A DNA stretch of 64,000 nt from Melastoma dodecandrum (GCA_029817715.1 JARUPY010000441.1:1-64000), one strand, 5' to 3'; shown: positions 37,671-46,842, counted from the first letter of the stretch. Notes: generated by a model not told the origin, from the letters alone. A program made the numbers and translations.

Positions 37671-37898
37671 CGTTCCAGACCTCTTATTCAAGGATCGCCC
37701 TTGCGGACGGGATTGGTTTCGCTCGGCTCGACCAGGTCGCGTGTCGGTGGTGGCGCACGAGGGCGTTTCGGGGACGACCCTATGCGTCATCGGTCGTTGG
37801 CGACACTCGTTGGCCCCGCGTCATTCGCGCCCCGGCCCGCCTGGGAGCGCCCCGCCGACAGCAGGCGCCCTGGAACGTTGCGTCGCGCGACTCCGAGG

Positions 37899-37936
37899 GT
37901 AACGCGTAACGGGTCACGCCATGCGCTACGCGTTAC
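37899..37936. repeat. 13-base inverted repeat
   Basis: GTAACGCGTAACG at 37899-37911 and CGCTACGCGTTAC at 37924-37936 pair in 12 of 13 positions with a 12-base spacer. It lies about 110 bases upstream of the BtuF-like gene and downstream of nothing on the plus strand, so it is more likely an operator or recombination relic than a terminator (no T run). Confidence 0.45.
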
Positions 37937-38046
37937 GGCTTCGAGTTGAGGGCCCGAGGCCAATGGCTGGGTGGCGTCTTCCTCGTACGCCTGCCATGCC
38001 CGGGCCTACCGCGGACATCGGGCGGTCGCTTGCGCTATGGATGGGC

Positions 38047-38524
38047 ATGCGTCGCTTCCCGCCTGAACGGATCGTCTGCCTGACCGAGGAAACGGTCGAG
38101 ACCCTGTACCTGCTGGGAGAGCAGGACCGGATCGTCGGCGTTTCCGGCTACGCCGTCCGTCCGCCCCAGATGCGTCGCGAGAAGCCCCGGGTGTCGGCCT
38201 TCACAAGCGCCGAGATCCCCAAGATCCTGGCACTCGCGCCGGACTTGGTCCTGGCCTTCTCGGACATGCAGGCCGGCATCGTCGCCGACCTCGCCCGGGC
38301 CGGGGTCGCGGTCCACCTCTTCAACCAGCGGGACGTGGCCGGCATCCTCGCCATGATCCGGACGGTGGGCGCCCTCGTGGACGCAAAAGACCGCGCGGAG
38401 GCGCTGGCCCGCGGCTACGAGGAACGGCTGGTGACGGTCGCCGGACAATCGCACGGACGCCCGCGGCCCCGTGTGTACTTCGAGGAATGGGACGAGCCGC
38501 TGATCTCCGGCATCGGATGGGTAT

Positions 38525-38555
<31 letters not shown>

Positions 38556-38871
38556 CGTATTCCCCGAACTCGCCCGGCAGCCGGCCGCCAAGGACCGCAT
38601 CGTCACGCCGGAGGCGGTGTTGGCCTCACGGTCGGAAGTCATCCTGGCGTCTTGGTGCGGGAAGAAGGTAGTGCCGTCCCGCATCGCGTCGCGGCCCGGC
38701 TGGTCGTCGATGCCGGCGGTCGCGGAGGGACGGATCGTCGAGATAAAATCGCCGCTCATCCTCCAGCCTGGGCCGGCTGCACTCACCGATGGGCTCGACG
38801 CCATTCTGCGTGCCTTTGCCGCCCCGATGAATCGTCCGACTGCGCCGATCTCAGTTCAAAGCCATACGTAA
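38047..38871 (+). CDS. cobalamin-type ABC substrate-binding protein (BtuF-like)
   Basis: 274 residues from MRRFPPERIVCLTEETVETL. LLGEQDRIVGVSGYAVRPPQ, APDLVLAFSDMQAGIVADLA and GVAVHLFNQRDVAGILAMIR match the BtuF/PF01497 periplasmic-binding family of cobalamin and siderophore uptake. No signal peptide is visible from any candidate start, and no permease or ATPase lies nearby; many alphaproteobacterial members share this lone, unsignalled form. Ligand binding and role are uncertain. A strong hairpin follows the stop. Confidence 0.75.
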
Positions 38872-38877
38872 GGAATG

Positions 38878-38903
38878 GGCCATGACATGCTGATGTCATG
38901 GCC
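38878..38903 (+). terminator. hairpin after BtuF-like gene
   Basis: GGCCATGACA, loop TGCTGA, TGTCATGGCC: a perfect 10-pair stem starting 7 bases after the stop. It has no T tract, so it is either a weak terminator, an mRNA 3' stabiliser, or a protein-binding dyad. Confidence 0.55.
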
Positions 38904-39288
38904 GCCGCTCTTAGGGCCGCTTCGCATTCGGAGCGGACTTCGCCTTCGGACATCGGAATCCGAAGGGTGGAAGGTCCGCAACGAGGCACATTCAGACGAA
39001 GGCCTAGGCCGCAACAAAGGTCTGCTTCTTCGTTTTGAAAGCTGGAAGCGGGCGGGCCGGTTTCGGCCATTGTTTCACCGGCGCCAGGAGCCTTCAGAAT
39101 GTCTCCAAAGGGTGGGAAGCAGCTTGGCTGCTTTCGGTCGCAAGACGTTCTAAAGCGGACCTAGGATGAATCGCCGTCTCCGGATGGACGGTCCAACCCA
39201 TCTCAGGGTCGAAGTTCGTTAAAGCCGGATGCCGTTTTCATCAGAGGCGATGCGACCGACGCGAAAGTGCGTTGCCTTGGGAGACAGA
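38904..39288. other. no supported gene
   Basis: About 385 bases with mixed composition. Phrases such as GCATTCGGAGCGGACTTCGC have the look of dispersed alphaproteobacterial intergenic sequence, but I cannot prove copies elsewhere. Promoter of gpmA must lie at the right end. Confidence 0.35.
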
Positions 39289-39927
39289 GTGATTCACGAT
39301 CGCAAAGCCCCAATCACGCGACGTCTCGTGCTGGTCCGGCATGGCCAGAGCGTAGCCAACCGATCCGGTCTGTTCACGGGATTGCTGGACTCGCCCTTGA
39401 CCGAGCAGGGTCGGATAGAAGCCGTGGCAGCCGGGCGGCGTTTGGCCGAGCGCAGCTGGCGCTTTTCCGATGCCTTCACCTCGACGCTGACGCGGGCCGT
39501 CGTGAGCGGCCGGCTTATCCTCGATACGCTCGGGCAACCCGGATTAATCCCTCAACGCTTCGCCGCGCTCGACGAGCGAGACTACGGCGACCTCAGCGGG
39601 CTCGACAAGACCGCCGCCGATGCGCGCTGGGGGGCGGAGCGGATCGAGACCTGGCGGCGCTCCTACGCCGAGGCGCCGCCGAACGGTGAGAGCCTGCGCG
39701 ATACCGTCGCCCGCATCGTGCCATGCTACCTCCGATCCATCCTACCGGCGGTCATGGGCGGGGACGTGCTCGTCGTCGCCCACGGTAATTGCCTGCGGGC
39801 GCTCGTTATGGCGCTCGACGACCTCAGCCCGGCGGAGGTCGAGCAACTCGAACTCGCGACGGGCTCCGTCAGGATCTATGAGTTTGCTGCGGACACGACG
39901 ATCGAGGCCCGCTGGATCGACGGTTGA
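39289..39927 (+). CDS. gpmA: 2,3-bisphosphoglycerate-dependent phosphoglycerate mutase
   Basis: The GTG at 39289 (preceded by GGGAG) gives 212 residues, normal for GpmA; an in-frame ATG at 39229 would add 20 atypical residues. RLVLVRHGQSVANRSGLFTG carries the phospho-accepting His, then LDERDYGDLSGLDKTAADAR, PPNGESLRDTVARIV and VVAHGNCLRALVMALDDLSP with the second catalytic His. Interconverts 3- and 2-phosphoglycerate in glycolysis/gluconeogenesis. Intact. Confidence 0.85.
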   Translation: MIHDRKAPITRRLVLVRHGQSVANRSGLFTGLLDSPLTEQGRIEAVAAGRRLAERSWRFSDAFTSTLTRAVVSGRLILDTLGQPGLIPQRFAALDERDYGDLSGLDKTAADARWGAERIETWRRSYAEAPPNGESLRDTVARIVPCYLRSILPAVMGGDVLVVAHGNCLRALVMALDDLSPAEVEQLELATGSVRIYEFAADTTIEARWIDG

Positions 39928-39988
39928 ATCCGCCTGTAGGCCCCCAAGAATGGGTCGCCTCACGCTTCGAAGGGATCCCCATTTGATC

Positions 39989-40008
39989 TAATTAAGTGAT
40001 TGGAATTA
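39989..40008. promoter_or_regulatory. LysR-type operator candidate before yeiH
   Basis: TAATT at 39989-39993, ten bases, AATTA at 40004-40008: an AT-rich dyad with LTTR geometry in otherwise GC-rich DNA, 66 bases before the YeiH start. In enterobacteria yeiH is controlled by the LysR regulator YeiE; a similar regulator is encoded at 46839 in this window. Confidence 0.4.
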
Positions 40009-40074
40009 TCTAAACATTCTGTTGGAGTGAATGAAAGGGACATGGGATTCTCCGGCATCACGTCGGAGCCACCC

Positions 40075-41172
40075 ATGTCAGCGCCCAGACTTTTCTCCCA
40101 TCCTCGGTCGATGCATGCCCTGGCCGGCACGAGAGCCATCCTTCCAGGACTGGGCCTCTGCGTGGCAGTTACCGCCGCAGCGGTCGGCTTCGAAGCCGTC
40201 GAGACGCACCTGTTCGGTCGCGCTTGGCTCGAAGCCCTGGTGCTGGCGATCCTCCTCGGGAGCGCGATCCGCACCGCCTGGAACCCGGGGCGGCGTTTTT
40301 TCCCCGGTATCGCTTTCGGCGCTAAGACCGTCCTGGAGATCGCCGTCGTCCTGCTCGGAGCCTCGCTCAGCATCGCGACCCTGCTCGCCGCCGGCCCGGG
40401 CCTGCTCTTTGGCATCGCGGGCGTCGTCGTGGTCGCGATCCTGTCGAGCTACGGCATCGGCCGGGCGCTCGGACTGCATTCGCGCATGGCGATCCTCGTC
40501 GCCTGCGGCAACTCGATCTGCGGCAACTCGGCGATCGCCGCCACCGCCCCGGTGATCGGCGCCGACGGCGAGGACGTCGCCGCCTCCATCGCCTTCACCG
40601 CGGTGCTGGGCGTGCTGGTGGTGCTCGGCCTGCCGCTGCTGGTTCCGCTGCTCGGCCTGTCACCGATGCAGTACGGCGTGCTGGCGGGCCTGACCGTCTA
40701 CGCCGTGCCGCAGGTGCTGGCCGCGACTGCGCCGGTGGCCGCTCTCAGCGTTCAGGTCGGCACCCTGGTCAAGCTCGTGCGGGTACTCATGCTGGGCCCG
40801 GTGGTGCTCGTCCTCTCGCTCGGGGCGAGCCGGCTGCGCGAGGAGACCGACGAGGCCGCCCCCGGCGTCACAACCGGCGACCGCCCGGCCCCCGGCGGCC
40901 TCGCGATCCACCGCCTGGTGCCGTGGTTCATCCTCGCCTTCCTGGCGCTCGCGGGACTCCGCTCGGCCGGGCTGATCCCGCAAGTCGCGCTCGCGCCGAT
41001 GTCGGAGACCGCCAACGTGCTGACCGTAGTCTCGATGGCGGCACTCGGCCTCGGGGTCGACGTGCGCAGCGTCGCCAAGGCCGGGGCGCGGGTGACCCTC
41101 GCTGTGGTCGCCTCGCTCCTTGCCCTCGGCGCCGTCAGCCTCGGCCTGATCCATGTGCTCGGCCTCGTCTGA
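40075..41172 (+). CDS. yeiH: YeiH-type membrane protein, putative sulfate exporter
   Basis: 365 residues from MSAPRLFSHPRSMHALAGTR (an ATG at 40042 in the same frame would add 11). About ten membrane helices. Family marks: LVLAILLGSAIRTAWNPGRR, GIAFGAKTVLEIAVVLLGAS, ILVACGNSICGNSAIAATAP and LAGLTVYAVPQVLAATAPVA. UPF0324/YeiH members are proposed sulfate exporters in the PSE family. Next to sulfite oxidases this makes sense: it would expel the sulfate they generate. The cyclase gene starts 8 bases downstream, so one transcript is likely. Confidence 0.85.
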   Translation: MSAPRLFSHPRSMHALAGTRAILPGLGLCVAVTAAAVGFEAVETHLFGRAWLEALVLAILLGSAIRTAWNPGRRFFPGIAFGAKTVLEIAVVLLGASLSIATLLAAGPGLLFGIAGVVVVAILSSYGIGRALGLHSRMAILVACGNSICGNSAIAATAPVIGADGEDVAASIAFTAVLGVLVVLGLPLLVPLLGLSPMQYGVLAGLTVYAVPQVLAATAPVAALSVQVGTLVKLVRVLMLGPVVLVLSLGASRLREETDEAAPGVTTGDRPAPGGLAIHRLVPWFILAFLALAGLRSAGLIPQVALAPMSETANVLTVVSMAALGLGVDVRSVAKAGARVTLAVVASLLALGAVSLGLIHVLGLV

Positions 41173-41180
41173 TCCACGCT

Positions 41181-42413
41181 ATGGCATCGATCCGACCCCT
41201 TGATGGAAGAATTGCCGTGACACGTTCGTCCCAATCTTCATCCGAGGCAGTCGCGCAGGCGACGGGATGGTTGATGGGGCCGGGTCGCGAAGCGGTGGAC
41301 GCGGCAGCCCTTCTCGATGGGTTCAGTGCGTGCCTCTCGGGGCTTGGCCTGCCGCTGGCCCGCGCCACCACCCACGCGCCGACGCTGCATCCGTCCTACC
41401 GGTGGGTGATGCGCGTCTGGCATCCAGGAACGTCGAGCCTAGCCCTGCGTCGCCGCCACGGCATCGAGGGCACGCCGACCTTCCACGGCAACACCGTCGA
41501 GCACGTGGTCGAGACGCGGACCCCACTCCAATGCCGTCTCGACGGGGATGGGCCGCTGCCGTTTCCCGTGCTTGGCGAGCTTCGCAACGAGGGTCTGACC
41601 GACTACCTCATCGCGCCGCTGCATGCCGCGCGTGGACGCATGGGTGCCGCCTCCTGGGCCACGGCGAGACCGGGCGGCTTCACGCCGATCGAGATCGAGA
41701 CGTTGCTAGCGCTGGTCGAGCCGTTCTCGCTGCTGTTCGAAATCAAGGCGCTCGACGACATGCTTGGCGCGGTCCTGAGCGCCTATGTCGGGCGCGACCC
41801 GGCGCGGCAAATCCTGGCCGGCACAGTGCGGCGCGGCGACGTACGCCTCATGCGGGCCGCGATGATGCTGACCGATCTGCGCGGGTTCGGTGAACTGTCC
41901 GACCGGCAAAGCCCCGACCATGTCGTGGCCGCCCTCAACCGGATGTTCGATGCCATCGTGCCGGCCGTCGAGGCGGAAGGCGGCGAGGTGCTAAAGTATA
42001 TTGGTGACGGGCTGCTGGCCGTGTTCGATGCCGATCGCGACGAGGCCGAGGCGCGCCGTGCCGCCTTGCGTGCCGCCGAGGCCGCACTCGATGCGCTTGC
42101 GACCCTGCGCGACGGTGACAGGGCTGCCTTTGAGGTCGGCGTCGCACTTCATGTTGGGGGGGTCGCCTACGGCAATATCGGCGGCGGCGACCGGGTCGAC
42201 TTCACGGCGATCGGCCGCGATCTCAACGTGCTCGCTCGCGTCGAGCGCCTGTGCAAGACCTACGACACGCCGCTGATCGCCACCGACACCTTCCTCCACG
42301 GCCTGGCGCATGCCCTCGAACCGCTCGGCATTGTCGCCCTTCGCGGTTTCGCCGAGCGTTACGCCTTGTTCGGGTGTCGCAGGACCGCGCCTGTCGAAGC
42401 ACCGGCGGTCTGA
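41181..42413 (+). CDS. adenylate/guanylate cyclase (class III) with N-terminal sensor
   Basis: 410 residues from the ATG at 41181. The C-terminal domain has MLTDLRGFGELSDRQSPDHV (metal Asp in TDLRGF), EVLKYIGDGLLAVFDAD (second Asp), GVALHVGGVAYGNIGGGDRV and DFTAIGRDLNVLARVERLCK, the class III catalytic pattern. The first 240 residues look GAF-like (TLHPSYRWVMRVWHP, LTDYLIAPLHAARGRM). Makes cAMP or cGMP in the cytoplasm. It starts 8 bases after yeiH, an unexplained pairing with sulfur metabolism. Confidence 0.85.
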   Translation: MASIRPLDGRIAVTRSSQSSSEAVAQATGWLMGPGREAVDAAALLDGFSACLSGLGLPLARATTHAPTLHPSYRWVMRVWHPGTSSLALRRRHGIEGTPTFHGNTVEHVVETRTPLQCRLDGDGPLPFPVLGELRNEGLTDYLIAPLHAARGRMGAASWATARPGGFTPIEIETLLALVEPFSLLFEIKALDDMLGAVLSAYVGRDPARQILAGTVRRGDVRLMRAAMMLTDLRGFGELSDRQSPDHVVAALNRMFDAIVPAVEAEGGEVLKYIGDGLLAVFDADRDEAEARRAALRAAEAALDALATLRDGDRAAFEVGVALHVGGVAYGNIGGGDRVDFTAIGRDLNVLARVERLCKTYDTPLIATDTFLHGLAHALEPLGIVALRGFAERYALFGCRRTAPVEAPAV

Positions 42414-42507
42414 CGTCGAGACGATATCTGGCACCACCGGCGCGGAGATCCAAAATTCTCAAATCATCGCATTGGGAGATCGTTCGCATCGCGAAAGACC
42501 GTTGGTG

Positions 42508-42535
42508 GGAATTAAACGCATCCCGTAGCATCTCC
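42508..42535 (+). promoter_or_regulatory. ECF-type promoter upstream of sorA
   Basis: GGAAT at 42508-42512, 16-base spacer, CATCTCC at 42529-42535, 75 bases before the sorA ATG. Three further sites with the same -35, identical spacer length and CATYYC -10 occur at 44228, 49532 (minus) and 49590. GGAAT(A) -35 boxes are characteristic of ECF sigma factors; the one encoded at 48529 is the obvious candidate. Confidence 0.75.
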
Positions 42536-42609
42536 CTAGTCGCAAGGAATCGCCACGGGTCCGGTGCCCTCGAACGCATCGACGCCGACGAACTTTGAAG
42601 GGAGAGACG

Positions 42610-43833
42610 ATGCACGGATTGGAAAGACCGACGAACCGCCGCCTCCTGTTGGGCGGGCTCGGGCTCGGCAGCCTTGCCGCCGCGATGCCGGCCTGGGCCG
42701 CGGGCTCGGTGAAGCTGCCGCTACCCGGCGGCCCGGATGTGCGGGATCTCACGACGGCCTTTCCCGGCAAGGGCGAGATGATCCTCCAGCGTACCCATCC
42801 GCCGCTGCTGGAGACGCCGTTTGCGGTGTTCGACCAGGGTGTATTCACCCCCAACGACCGCTTCTACGTGCGTTGGCACTGGGCCTCGATCCCTACCGAA
42901 GTCGATGCCCCGAGCTTCCGCCTCAAGATCCACGGCCATGTCGAGAAGGAACTCTCCCTCTCGCTCGACGAGATCGCCCGCCTGCCGCAGTTCGAGATCG
43001 CCGCGGTCAACCAGTGCTCGGGCAACTCGCGCGGTCTGTTCGAGCCGCGTGTCTCCGGCGCGCAATGGGCTAACGGTGCCATGGGTAACGCGCTCTGGAC
43101 CGGCGTGCGGCTCAAGGACGTGCTCGACCGGGCCGGCGTGAAGGCTGGCGCCGTGCAGGTGCGTTTCAATGGCCTCGACGAGCCTGTGGTCGCCGACGCG
43201 CCTGACTTTAAGAAGTCTCTGGATCTCGATCACGCCCGCGATGGCGAGGTGATGATTGCCTACGCGATGAACGGCGAGCAGCTGCCACTGCTCAACGGCT
43301 TCCCGCTCCGGCTCGTCGTGCCAGGCTGGTACTCGACCTACTGGGTCAAGATGCTGTCCGACATCGAGGTGCTGGACAAGCTGACGAGCAGTACTGGATG
43401 AAGACCGCCTACCGCATCCCCGACGTCCCGGGCGCCAACATCAAACCCGGCCAGGCCGGCTTCAAGACGGTGCCGATCAACCGGATGGTGCCGCGCTCGT
43501 TCTTCACCAACGTGACCGACGGCGCCAAGGTGGCGGCCGGAACGCCGGTGGCCATCCGCGGTATCGCCTTCGGCGGCGATTGTGGGGTGAAGGCGGTGGA
43601 CTTCTCCGGAGACGGCGGGGCGACGTGGTTTCCCGGCGCAACTCGGCAAGGACGAGGGCCCCTACAGCTTCCGCCGCTTCGAGGGCAGCCTTCCGGCACT
43701 CGCAGCCGGCAGCCACACCATCAAGGTCCGCTGCACCAACACCAAGGGCGTGGCGCAGGGCATGGACCGGGTCTGGAACGCCAACGGGTTCATGCAGAAC
43801 GGCGTCGAGACCGTGTCCTTCCAGGTCGCTTGA
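42610..43833 (+). pseudogene. sorA: periplasmic sulfite dehydrogenase, molybdenum subunit (SorA), two shifts
   Basis: From [20 protein letters not shown], a twin-arginine leader (TNRRLLLGG, cleavage after AWA-A). [20 protein letters not shown] carries the Mo-ligand Cys; [20 protein letters not shown] and, after a shift at about 43395 (conserved [10 protein letters not shown]), NRMVPRSFFTNVTDG and a dimerisation domain follow. A second shift near 43640 precedes FEGSLPALAAGSHTIKVRCT. About 405 residues joined. Oxidises sulfite to sulfate, passing electrons to SorB. Shifts fall in conserved sequence and may be base-call errors. Confidence 0.88.
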
Positions 43834-43844
43834 GGAGAACAGCC

Positions 43845-44183
43845 ATGAACCTGATCCATCCAGCGGTCCTGATCGCCGCGCTCGGCATGTCCCCTCTGGT
43901 AGCGCTCGCGGCGCCTGCACCCGAGCCGATGCGCTTCACCTCGCAATCCATCGAGATGCCGACCTCCGACCGGGTCTTCCCGGACGCCCCCGGGGCGGAG
44001 GCGGTCAATAACAACTGCCTCGCCTGCCACTCGGCCGGGATGGTGCTGACCCAACCCAAACTGTCGAAGGCGCAGTGGACCGAGACCGTCAACAAGATGG
44101 TCCACATCTACAAGGCGCCGGTCGATCAGGCGGACATGCAGGCCATCGTCGACTACCTCGCCGCGATGAAGCCGAAGCCCTGA
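43845..44183 (+). CDS. sorB: SorB-type cytochrome c subunit
   Basis: 112 residues, 11 bases after sorA with GAGGAG as RBS. MNLIHPAVLIAALGMSPLVA then LAA-P is a signal peptide; NNNCLACHSAGMVLTQPKLS has the single CxxCH haem site, and VNKMVHIYKAPVDQADMQAI provides the C-terminal helix; MVLTQP or MVHIY Met is the likely sixth ligand. Accepts electrons from SorA in the periplasm and passes them to the respiratory chain. Same transcript as sorA. Confidence 0.88.
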   Translation: MNLIHPAVLIAALGMSPLVALAAPAPEPMRFTSQSIEMPTSDRVFPDAPGAEAVNNNCLACHSAGMVLTQPKLSKAQWTETVNKMVHIYKAPVDQADMQAIVDYLAAMKPKP

Positions 44184-44227
44184 ACCCCCGAATCCCGAGG
44201 CCGCCGTGCTTTTTTCGCCGGCCTCGG

Positions 44228-44255
44228 GGAATAGACCGCCCTCGCTGGCATCTCC
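44228..44255 (+). promoter_or_regulatory. ECF-type promoter upstream of beta-propeller/sulfite oxidase pair
   Basis: GGAAT at 44228-44232, 16 bases, CATCTCC at 44249-44255, 114 bases before the ATG at 44369. The spacer ends CGCTGG as does that of the 49590 site. Part of the four-site set. Confidence 0.72.
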
Positions 44256-44368
44256 TTGAGGCGGTGCACGGCCTGACCGGTCCCGCACGACGCAATCCGA
44301 TTTCGAACCCGCCCGCACGGCCGGCCCCAGGCCGCCGAACGAGCGCGCATGCCCGAGAGACACGTTTC

Positions 44369-45352
44369 ATGACCCATGTCCGTTCCAGCCTGCGCGCCCT
44401 CCTCGCCGGAGCTGCCTTGCTCCTCGCCCAGGGCCAGCCCGGATCCGCCGCCGGTTTCGACGGCGCGATCAAGAACAACGCGCTGGCCCTGAACGCTGCC
44501 GGCACAGTCGCCGCGGTGTCGAACAGCGAGGAGAGCGCCGTCATCGTCTACGATGTCGCCAAGGGCACGGTGCTGCGCCGCCTCGAAGGTTTCGTGACGC
44601 CGCGCAATATCGTGTTCGCACCGGACGGCGCACGCTTCTACGTCTCAGACAGCGGCACCGGCCGCATCACCGCCTATGAGACCGCAACGGGCAAGGAAGC
44701 CGCGATGATCGCGGCCGGGCCCGGCGCGTTCGGGACGGTGCTGTCCGGCGATGGGTCCAGGCTCTACGTCAACAACGAGGCGGCGAGCACGGTGAGCGTG
44801 TTCGACACCCGGACCGGGCTGGCTCAGGCGGTGGTGACGGGCTTCAGTCAGCCGCGCCAGGGGGTGCGGCTCGCGCCCGACGGCAAGACGCTGTTCGTGA
44901 CCAACTTCCTCGGCGACAAGATTACCCTCGTCGATACGGCAAGCCACAAGATCACCGGCGAGATCACCGGCTTCGACAAGCTTCGGGCGATCTCGATCAC
45001 CAAGGACGGCAAGACGCTGTTCGCCGCCAATAGCGGGCGCGACACCGTCGGCGTGGTCGATCTGACCGCGGGGAAGGTGGTCGCCGAGGTGCCGGTGGGC
45101 CAGGACCCCTACGGCGCGGCGCTGACGCCGGACGGTAAGTTCGTCTATTCGGGCAACCTCAAGGACAACACGCTGTCGGTGATCGACACCGCCACCCGCA
45201 AGGTCGTGGCGACCGTCACCGGCCTGAACGAGCCGCGGCAGGCGATCGTGTTCTCGGCCGACAACACCAAAGCCTACGCGCTCAACCGGGATCTCAGCGT
45301 CGCGGTGATCGATCGCGCGAAGAACGCGGTGGTTTCGACGATGAAGCCGTGA
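44369..45352 (+). CDS. secreted YncE-type beta-propeller protein
   Basis: 327 residues. MTHVRSSLRALLAGAALLLA and a GSAAG cleavage site form the signal peptide. The rest is a seven-bladed propeller with recurring blades such as RNIVFAPDGARFYVSDSGTG, TLFVTNFLGDKITLVDTASH and AALTPDGKFVYSGNLKDNTL. YVTN-type propellers are periplasmic and often accompany redox enzymes. Lies 79 bases before the second sulfite oxidase gene, behind an ECF-type promoter. A scaffold or chaperone role for sulfite oxidation is a guess. Confidence 0.8.
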   Translation: MTHVRSSLRALLAGAALLLAQGQPGSAAGFDGAIKNNALALNAAGTVAAVSNSEESAVIVYDVAKGTVLRRLEGFVTPRNIVFAPDGARFYVSDSGTGRITAYETATGKEAAMIAAGPGAFGTVLSGDGSRLYVNNEAASTVSVFDTRTGLAQAVVTGFSQPRQGVRLAPDGKTLFVTNFLGDKITLVDTASHKITGEITGFDKLRAISITKDGKTLFAANSGRDTVGVVDLTAGKVVAEVPVGQDPYGAALTPDGKFVYSGNLKDNTLSVIDTATRKVVATVTGLNEPRQAIVFSADNTKAYALNRDLSVAVIDRAKNAVVSTMKP

Positions 45353-45431
45353 AGCGTCGCGCGTCGGGTGCCTACTCGGCTCCCGGCGCGTTCCCGGTGT
45401 CGACCCGTCACGAACGCAGGACAAAGACCCC

Positions 45432-46517
45432 ATGCTCGGCCTGTTCCAGCGCAAGGACCGCCTCATCGTCCACGGAAAGGCGCCCTACAACGCCGAGCCG
45501 CCGCTCGATCGCCTGCGCGCGGCCTTCCTCACCGACCAGGCCGCCTTCTATGTCCGCAGCCACGGCGACATCCCGGACCTCGACGCCGACGGCTACCGCC
45601 TGACCGTAGACGGGATGGTCGCCGCGCCGCTCGACCTCTCCGTCGCCGATCTGAAGGCGCGCTTCGCGCCCGTCACCGTCACGGCGGTGATGCAGTGCGC
45701 CGGCAATCGCCGGGCGGACATGCAGCGCGTGCGACCGGTGTCCGGTGATCCATGGGCGCCCGGCGCGATCGGCAACGCCGATTGGACCGGCGTGCGGCTC
45801 GCCGACGTGCTGTGCGCTGCCGGCATCGATGCGGATGATGGGCGCCACGTCGCCTTCGAGAGCCACGACCGGATCGCGGACACGGACACGCGCTTCGGCG
45901 CCTCGATCCCGCTCGCCAAGGCGCTGGCGCCCGAGACGCTGCTTGCCTTCGCGATGAACGGCGAGCCTCTCGCCCCCGAGCACGGCCATCCGTTGCGCGT
46001 GGTGGTGCCGGGATTTGCCGGCATCCGCAGCCCGAAATGGCTCGCCCGGATCACGGTGCAGGACCGGCCCTCCGACAACCCGATGCAGGCCGACGACTAC
46101 AAGCTGTTTCCGCCCGACGTGACGGCCGAGACCGCCGACCCGGCCCACGGCATCACCATCGAGGCGATGCCGTTGAACAGCGCGATCTGCGAGCCCGCCC
46201 GCGGCGCCGCGTTGAATGTTGGCCGGCACGCGATCCGCGGCTACGCCATCGCCAGCGACCGAATGGTTATCCGCGTCGACGTCTCGACGGATGGCGGCCG
46301 CAGCTGGGCGCAGGCCCGGATCGAGCGCGATGCCGACGCGCCCTACGCGTGGACGTTCTGGGAGATCGAGCGCGAGCTGACGGCCGGCGAGCACGAACTC
46401 GCGGTGCGGGCCTGGGATTCGGCCGGCCAAACCCAGCCTGCGGCGCCGGACGACACCTGGAACTACAAGGGCTACCTCAGCGCCGCGTGGCACCGCGTGC
46501 GGGTCACCGTCGTCTGA
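45432..46517 (+). CDS. molybdopterin sulfite oxidase, cytoplasmic type
   Basis: 361 residues from MLGLFQRKDRLIVHGKAPYN, with no signal peptide and no haem domain. VTVTAVMQCAGNRRADMQRV contains the Mo-ligand Cys; GPWAPGAI-like GDPWAPGAIGNADWTGVRLA, LRVVVPGFAGIRSPKWLARI and a C-terminal dimerisation domain (VDVSTDGGRSWAQARIERDA) match plant-type sulfite oxidases. Oxidises sulfite to sulfate; the acceptor without haem could be O2. It gives the locus a second, apparently cytosolic, enzyme beside periplasmic SorA. Confidence 0.85.
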   Translation: MLGLFQRKDRLIVHGKAPYNAEPPLDRLRAAFLTDQAAFYVRSHGDIPDLDADGYRLTVDGMVAAPLDLSVADLKARFAPVTVTAVMQCAGNRRADMQRVRPVSGDPWAPGAIGNADWTGVRLADVLCAAGIDADDGRHVAFESHDRIADTDTRFGASIPLAKALAPETLLAFAMNGEPLAPEHGHPLRVVVPGFAGIRSPKWLARITVQDRPSDNPMQADDYKLFPPDVTAETADPAHGITIEAMPLNSAICEPARGAALNVGRHAIRGYAIASDRMVIRVDVSTDGGRSWAQARIERDADAPYAWTFWEIERELTAGEHELAVRAWDSAGQTQPAAPDDTWNYKGYLSAAWHRVRVTVV

Positions 46518-46526
46518 GGCAGAGGC

Positions 46527-46842
46527 TTAGGCCCAGAGCAGGGCGGTGGCCGCGAGGCCTGAGATCGCGATCAGCAGAGTTGCGATCCCGACGGTAAGCA
46601 TGCGCGGCATCATTGGTACCTCCGCGTGGGCGAGGCGTGCCCGGATCGCCCGGTCGCGCCAGGCGGCGGCGGCGAAGGAGGCGAGCGCACAGGCGATCAG
46701 TGTCAGCGACAGCACCTTCAGCGGCCACAGGGCCAGCACCTCCCGCAGGAAGCGCTGCGCGGCCAGGCCGACGCCGAGTCCGGTCCTCGGCGAGCTTCAC
46801 CCGCGGGTCGTCGGCCCGCACGGGTTTCGAAGGCCCGCTCAT
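46527..46842 (-). pseudogene. small two-helix membrane protein, one frameshift
   Basis: ATG at 46842 overlaps the LysR stop (ATGA): MSGPSKPVRADDPRVKLAED. After a shift near 46785 it continues TGLGVGLAAQRFLREVLALW then LKVLSLTLIACALASFAAAA and MLTVGIATLLIAISGLAATA. Two transmembrane helices, about 104 residues. Last gene of the ECF operon, with translational coupling. Family unknown; membrane proteins at this position are sometimes part of the signalling chain. Confidence 0.55.

Noticed and set aside
37960..38046. Cobalamin riboswitch before the BtuF-like gene
   Set aside because: No B12-box-like conserved core was recognised in the upstream region.
40003..40030. GGAAT just before yeiH as an ECF promoter
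   Set aside because: The -10 position reads TGGAGT; it does not match, so yeiH was left out of the ECF set.
42544..42570. Another GGAAT (42546) before sorA as a fifth ECF site
   Set aside because: 16 bases downstream the sequence is CCCTCG, not CATYYC, and the 42508 site already fits fully.
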